From positions 13,394,501 through 13,458,500 of the forward strand of contig NC_085128.1 of assembly GCF_030269925.1 (NCBI RefSeq): a stretch of 64,000 nucleotides of DNA, in the 5' to 3' direction. Below are positions 58,701 through 64,000 of the stretch, piece by piece. Under the pieces are notes generated by a model that had not been told where the DNA came from, searched no databases, and worked only from the letters and a program-made list of their open reading frames with translations. Every line of letters begins with the position of its first letter. Position 1 is the stretch's first letter. Both the position numbers and the translations under genes were made by a program. Origin of the DNA: Bombyx mori (Eukaryota > Arthropoda > Insecta > Lepidoptera > Bombycidae).

Positions 58701-59294
58701 ATGAAGTGAGGACGTACATTGCGCGCGTTGAGACTGATGCCACCGCATGTCTTCCGAGATTATTTCTGTTTGACAATTAAGACTACTTTTTTCGATTTAT
58801 CAAAAAACTTAAAGTACCGTATTACTTTTTTTACCGTGGTAAACCGAGTCTGTATGGGCTTTTAAAACAAATTGAACACAGATCTCGTAATAAAAGGAAT
58901 GAAACGATCCGTTAAGTCTATGGAAGCTTGCAGTGCGAATAGGTTAATATACTCGCAGAGTGCGTTTCTGTACGAGACTGCTGTTTTGGGCTAGGTACTG
59001 CACAATAGGACTTACATACGAACATTCGTAAAGTTAAAAGTTTTGGGAACACTTTGAGTATTCGGTAGTACAACAACTACGCGCCTTCGTTTTCGAGAGT
59101 GGTTCCATAAAACTGTTTGAATGGAGCAGCGAATTATTTTATATAAAATATAGTTGATTTTTATGTTTTCAGAGAATATTAAGTTGTGCGTTGAAGGATA
59201 GGTACAGGGGCAAAATAAGAAATGTCATAGTGAAAACAGGATTAAATGTATTTGAGGTTTTAATATTTTTAATAAAACACTAACGATATCAGCT

Positions 59295-59575
59295 TTATTG
59301 TACACATATTTTTATTTGGTAAACATTATGAATTAGAAAATACAAAGGGAGTAACATTTTTAATGGAGTTTTGGGTGGTGCGAACGCTGCCACTTCAAGG
59401 ACGCCTGATGGTTTCGTCGTTGAAAACGATTCTACGTCTCTACCCACAGACGACCGGTCAGGTAGCATAGGTCGATTTGCGGCTGTTTCGGAATATCCCT
59501 GGACCTGTCTGCGGATCGGCATGCGGTACACTGCCCACTGGGCGCTCTTATGTGTCAATACTGGTATGGGTTAGA
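59295..59575 (-). other. Unassigned open stretch, possible terminal exon
   Basis: A GC-richer open stretch on the minus strand (RMPIRRQVQGYSETAANRP-like peptide) is preceded by CAG acceptors and followed by two AATAAA motifs in minus orientation (about 59292-59315). It might be the last exon of an unknown minus-strand gene. The plus strand is open over part of it too. No family recognised and no upstream exon found. Confidence 0.25.
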
Positions 59576-59984
59576 GTAACCGTACATAATCTAAAATATT
59601 CATGCATAATACTGTGAAGTTTGAGTTATTGCTTGTTTGAGTTATTTACTGGAATAACTGTGGAGGTAGAACGATAAATAACTCATCTTAATTGGAAGCG
59701 ATTTTTTTTGTTTCAAGTTCACATTGTAAGGGGTATCTCCATTATATGTTACGCTTTAGACGAAATAGAATGTGAATATAGATTAATAAAATACTAATTG
59801 AATTGCGAAACTTAACATCACTACTTTATCGAAAAAGGCAGGCACTATTGGGCCTGATGATATGTTTGGTATTTTTGAGGTGATGACTTAGGTTTGTGCA
59901 TCGGTAACGCGACCATGCAAACATAAAACTAGGTTGAACTGGAGCGCAGTCTCTTAATAGTAATCACTCAGTAACTCAGTTGCG

Positions 59985-60092
59985 GTAGGCAACGGATAGT
60001 CTGTGTCCTAAGCATTGTTCTTGAGCGACGGTAACCCTTCATAATCAGGGGGGCCGTATGCTCATCTGCCTACAAGGGCAATAAAAAAACAC
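59985..60092 (+). mobile_element. LINE B tail fragment
   Basis: GAGCGACGGTAACCCTTCAT, GGGGGGCCGTATGCTCATCT, then GGGCAATAAAAAAA. Only the 3' tail remains. A worse fragment is near 60935-60985. Confidence 0.6.
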
Positions 60093-61339
60093 ATCATGTA
60101 TGTTCGTAAAAATACCAATGCGTTCGATTGTGACTTCTGAATATAGGCCTTTTCTAATACTGTTTTAAAGAGAAGAGCCGAACACCGAGCTCGGTGTTAC
60201 GTATTAACAGTGTAGGTATCAGAGTTTATATACTTTTCGGAAATAATGAAATCAACATCAGGAAATCGAAGTATTGCCATACTAATTTACTCTGCCCCCT
60301 GTAACCTTGAATATTATTAAAATATGTGTTAATTTTTTTGTTTAGCTAAATTTGTGTTTAGGAAAGTGATAAAAATGTTTGTGTTTACAGAAAAATATGT
60401 AAGATCTCAAGGATTGCAAAAGTTTATTGAATACAAATACATTATTGTAAATATTATTTTTTCTGTGTGTTTTTTAGATTCTAATGATTTAGTGCGGTCT
60501 GTTTTTTTTTTCTAAAATTGTAATGTCGACATTCTTAAAAAATGAAATTCCTTTTCTGTAAAAAAATTATGTATTAAAATCAGTATTTTAGAAATGATTA
60601 TAATGTACTTGGATCATAACATTCCAAAAATAGACTTCACAGCATATCTAAATTTGTCAGTAGTATTTTTATAACAGAGATAGATTATGAGTGCTGTGTT
60701 AAAATTAGGAAGTGATTTATAGTTTTCTGGCATCTTTATTGTAGTAATTGTTACGTTTTACTTTATAAAATATTCTGTATAGCTTATTTTAATTTCTCTG
60801 AAATTTTGTACTTTCATTAAAATGTTTATGTACATACTTAATATCTATTGGATTTTTTTTTATTTATTTCAAATACCCTATCGGAGGAAACTACCTTTTT
60901 ATACAAGAGCCTGAGACATTTTATTTATTATCATCGAAAGCAGATACATTTATGTTCCATGGTCTTAAGTGTTCATCAATGCTCATGGCTATAGCAAAGC
61001 CAGTGCCAATATGTTACTATATCGTTAAGGACTTCTCATTTGAAGCATCGGGGAGACTCCTTCCCTTTGCCGAATTTTATAGCCGTTGTAAAAATTACAC
61101 CTAAAAACTTAGAATTCACTGGATGAAAACAATAGTTCCAGTTAGAAGTGCGAGGAAAGCTCTTAAAGAAAGTACCCCAGCAATTTTGCTTAAACCGGCG
61201 TCAACAGTTATTGATTCGGATAAAAGAATTTTTTTTTTGAGTATAGCAACTGGCTTCGAGCGAGCTATTGTTGCCAGTATCGAGTTTAAAAGTTGTTCCA
61301 ATAAAATTATAATAACTTGATTCAAATATTATGGATCGG

Positions 61340-61490
61340 AATGAGGTGTGTAGGTGAATGGAGTTGATTGATGCTTGTAATCAATTGGGATCATGATTAA
61401 ATGAAATGAGATGAGATGAAGTTGTCTGGGTCTCACCATTGTCTCGGTAAATGGTGAGAATTTGCTGGGAATTCAGTTTAAAAAAAATCT
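61340..61490 (+). repeat. GATGAAATGA-type repeat related to 47280-47420
   Basis: TAATCAATTGGGAT, AAATGAAATGAGATGAGATG, CGGTAAATGGTGAGAAT recur, in similar order, upstream of the retroelement at 47280-47420. Family unknown. Otherwise 57811-61871 holds only the items listed and a 65-codon plus-strand frame at 61123-61320 that I do not support as a gene. Confidence 0.45.
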
Positions 61491-61871
61491 GACATAATTG
61501 TCTCTTTCACAGGTGCTAATCGGCTATTAAGTTACTATTATTACACAAATCTGAACAAAAACTAAATTAGAAAGGTAAAAAATATACACAGCTTGGCTCT
61601 GCGTTTCCGCCACAAAGTCTGAAATTATTTCTTTAATCACCATCCATCATACTAATGGTATTAAAAAATAGACTTCCTGCAATCATTTAAGACATAATTT
61701 GATGCGAGATGAACGCGGAAATTTCAGAAATTTGCTTTGCCTTAGGTTTTCATTTACATTAACAAAACGTCACTGTCAAAAATCAATATTTTCTTTGTCA
61801 TTGCAGTGAAAATTGTACAAGTTTGAAAAATAGCCTACCAACATCAATAATTCTGAAAATTTAAATATAAA

Positions 61872-61923
61872 ATGTCCGAGATGGATGTATCTGAGAGTGG
61901 AAGTGATTACTCAAATGACTTGT
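61872..61923 (+). CDS. ECM29: ECM29 exon 1
   Basis: ATG and 17 codons, acidic. Donor GTTAGT at 61924; the other possible donor two bases earlier breaks the frame into exon 2. Confidence 0.78.
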
Positions 61924-64000
61924 GTTAGTTGCTCTTTTAACTTTTTCTTAAATGCATTTATAAAATTGACTTGATTAATTGAAACGCAGGTAAAATATAA
62001 AGAGTGCGCTGGACGTATAAATTTTGGTTTGTCTTATATTCCAGTGTTACTGGATAGAGTCTTTTTGCGACTTGGTAATGCTGATACTGATGAGCAGCTC
62101 GAAAGTTGCCTTAATAGATTCCTGCCGCCTGTTATATTGAAGTTATCATCTTCACATGAACAGGTACCCACCTATGTTCTACATACTAACTAGTAATATA
62201 ATTGTGAGAACGAAGGACATTTGGCATTTGTGAAGGGACCTTTATTTTATTTCTTCTAGAAAAATGACTTTCGAACAAGTTTTATGTTAATCAAATGCTA
62301 ACTATTACAGAGTGTAGCTCTATTTTGTAAGGAATACTTGCAAACAGTGTATATTTGAAATACTGCAGAATTAAGTCTTACTGGATTAGTGGCAATTAAG
62401 TTTTATTTTTCTTTGCCATCTATAGTAGTTCAGTTCAGCCTATACTGGCCCAGCAAGCTTATCTGTCATGGATATATGTAATACCAAAGTCAGGCTAATG
62501 CTTATTGGAAAGTGTTTTTTGTTATTCCTTAGAAGAAAGGCATCTAAATAATGAAGAGTAAGTTCACACCAGAAAATAATAGAAAAGGAACTGTTCTGTT
62601 GGTTAGTAGTGCAGTAGTGATAAAGATTTGGTGTTCATGTTGTATAATATAAAAATTTTAAAGAATAAAACTGTACTTTTGTAGTTTTCAGCTCATTTCT
62701 TGTCATCTTTATTCTAGTCGTCATGTTATCTTTCTTTGTATTAGGTCCGCACTAAAGTGATGGAGCTACTGGTGCATGTAAATAAGAGGGTGAAATGTCG
62801 TGCTGAAGTAAAATTACCTGTACAAACACTTCTGCAACTTTACATGGATCGTAATTCCAACAGTTTTATAATTGTGAGAATTTTTGTATTCTTCTAAATT
62901 AAAGTATGGCATTTCTTAAATGATAGCTTGTCCTAGAAAGTTGCTGTGCTTGTGGTAGCGAATTAAATGGTTTTGAAGCTGAGCTTCTACCTGCTCAGAA
63001 GTGAATTTTCTATTTTATTTTTAGAATTTTTCCATCATTTACATTACAATGGGGTTTCCGAGATTACCCCATGAACAACAAATTATATTAGCTCCATCAC
63101 TGATAGAAGCAATGGATAATAAGCCCCAGGGACATCAAGACGGGTGAGTAGGGTATCAGTCAATGAACACATCGTTTGAATGAAATAGACTTATCACCTT
63201 TTTTTTTAAATGTTAGGCATTCTGATTATAGTTTCAGAGACAACTATATAGTTTCCCTTATTGCAAGAAAAATTGTTAAATGGCCTGTATACTAAAGTTT
63301 TCAGTGACAAAACTATAACTCATTATATCTCTCGTAACTATATCTCTTGTTCTGCCATTAGATACCAGTTATTTTTGATAAAAAAAAGGTTTTTTTTTTA
63401 TTTTCAAGTTTATTTTTAATTTTTTTACACAAACGAATATGTATAAACTAATTCCCTTTAAAGTGAAATCATGTTTCTGTTTGCAATTGCTAAAACAGAT
63501 ATCACATTACTTCAAAACTTTGCTGATTTTTTTTTTGTTTAGTATAATAGTATTTGTGAACTAGTGTTTTTTGTTGCTTGTGTATTGTTATACACAAGTT
63601 TAAGACATATTCAACATTAATTGTACGAATATTAATGTGTGAGATACAAATCATAAAAGTATTGTGTTTTTTCTAGCCTTCTAATGTTGGTAATGCCTCT
63701 GTTGGGTGAAATTAAGGAAACGGATCTAAATTTGAAAGAGAAGCCAAAGCTGGCCACATTAATAGTAAAATTTGCCACAGATATACTTCTGTTGCCCTAC
63801 AGGTAATCTTGGATAATACAGTAATATATTTTAATAGATTAACAATCATCAATTATTTTCAAAGATTTATTTAAAGGTTTCAATATTAAAACTATGGTGG
63901 TCACATCTGGTGAAAGTGGTTAATCATTAACATTGCATAATAATTAACCTGTAAATTCATCTGGTATTAAGTAGTACTTGAGACCGTAGTCACTGTAGAT
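61872..64000 (+). CDS. ECM29: Proteasome adaptor ECM29 (5' part, cut by window end)
   Basis: ECM29 is a large HEAT-repeat protein that clamps and inspects the 26S proteasome. Five exons (61872-61923, 62045-62163, 62745-62873, 63025-63143, 63677-63802) join in frame to 545 nt, and more lie beyond the window. After an acidic start ([12 protein letters not shown]) come [52 protein letters not shown] and [21 protein letters not shown], matching the family N-terminus (RVFLRLG.AETDEQL, FLPPVLLKLSS, MGYPRLP, AMEGKPQPQQDSL). Identity is from remembered motifs. Confidence 0.93.
62045..62163 (+). CDS. ECM29: ECM29 exon 2
   Basis: 119 nt, starts after CCAG at 62041-62044. Carries the most diagnostic ECM29 N-terminal motifs. 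An upstream CAG at about 61990 was rejected because it would add a non-family segment. Confidence 0.92.
62745..62873 (+). CDS. ECM29: ECM29 exon 3
   Basis: 129 nt, phase 0 both ends. [23 protein letters not shown] region. Intron 2 (62164-62744) has nothing recognised. Confidence 0.93.
63025..63143 (+). CDS. ECM29: ECM29 exon 4
   Basis: 119 nt. [16 protein letters not shown] and [11 protein letters not shown]. Donor GTGAGT, phase 2. Confidence 0.93.
63677..63802 (+). CDS. ECM29: ECM29 exon 5
   Basis: 126 nt. Continues [14 protein letters not shown] to LLLPY, donor GTAATC. Intron 4 (63144-63676) and the last 198 bases hold nothing recognised. Confidence 0.9.

Noticed and set aside
61116..61325. 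Overlapping 65-70-codon frames on both strands
   Set aside because: No family motif, no splice context or start signal strong enough to support a gene.

Overview
The window is nuclear DNA from an insect, almost certainly a moth. The genes carry spliceosomal introns. The repeat families (two tRNA-headed SINE families, a Bm1-like SINE, Helitrons starting TCnnTACTA and ending CTAG, and a LINE whose tail carries the motif WNELPSTVFPERY) look like those that crowd Bombyx mori and related Lepidoptera. The species call is an inference from memory of repeat style; no search was run.

Three host genes are present. (1) Auxilin / cyclin-G-associated kinase (aux/GAK), minus strand, 47035 down to 296. I could rebuild all 19 coding exons by hand. 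The exon lengths sum to 3465 nt, exactly 1155 codons with the stop, giving a 1154-residue protein of kinase, PTEN-like phosphatase/C2, clathrin/AP-2 binding and J domains. (2) An Nrdp1/RNF41-type E3 ligase (Drosophila elgi), plus strand, 51796-57485, 7 exons, 315 residues, with one GC-AG intron. (3) The 5' end of the proteasome adaptor ECM29, plus strand, from 61872, five exons visible before the window ends. aux works in clathrin uncoating, elgi in ubiquitination, and ECM29 at the 26S proteasome. aux and elgi are divergent neighbours that share a 5' region.

More than half of the aux locus is mobile DNA. Intron 12 holds a complete BEL/Pao retrotransposon (6780-13231; 424-bp LTRs differing at one base by eye; 5-bp TSD ACTAC). 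Intron 9 holds a complete envelope-bearing Ty3/gypsy errantivirus-like provirus (16114-25048; LTRs identical by eye; TSD GTAC) inserted inside a tRNA-SINE. Intron 7 holds a 6.45-kb autonomous-type Helitron (27601-34055) that itself contains a retroposed tRNA-like RNA with a 93-nt pure A tail. A fourth large element, a decayed gypsy-type retrotransposon with a truncated 5' LTR (47540-51456; TSD GGGCT), sits in the intergenic space between the divergent aux and elgi starts. SINEs, LINE tails, small Helitrons and MITEs fill most remaining introns.

The most notable observations are in the provirus. A canonical slippery heptamer TTTAAAC lies directly before the gag stop. It is followed, after 8 nt, by a sequence that folds into an H-type pseudoknot, so Gag-Pol should be made by -1 frameshifting. 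A separate splice donor in the leader and an acceptor before env join in frame and give env the start codon and signal-peptide N-terminus it otherwise lacks.
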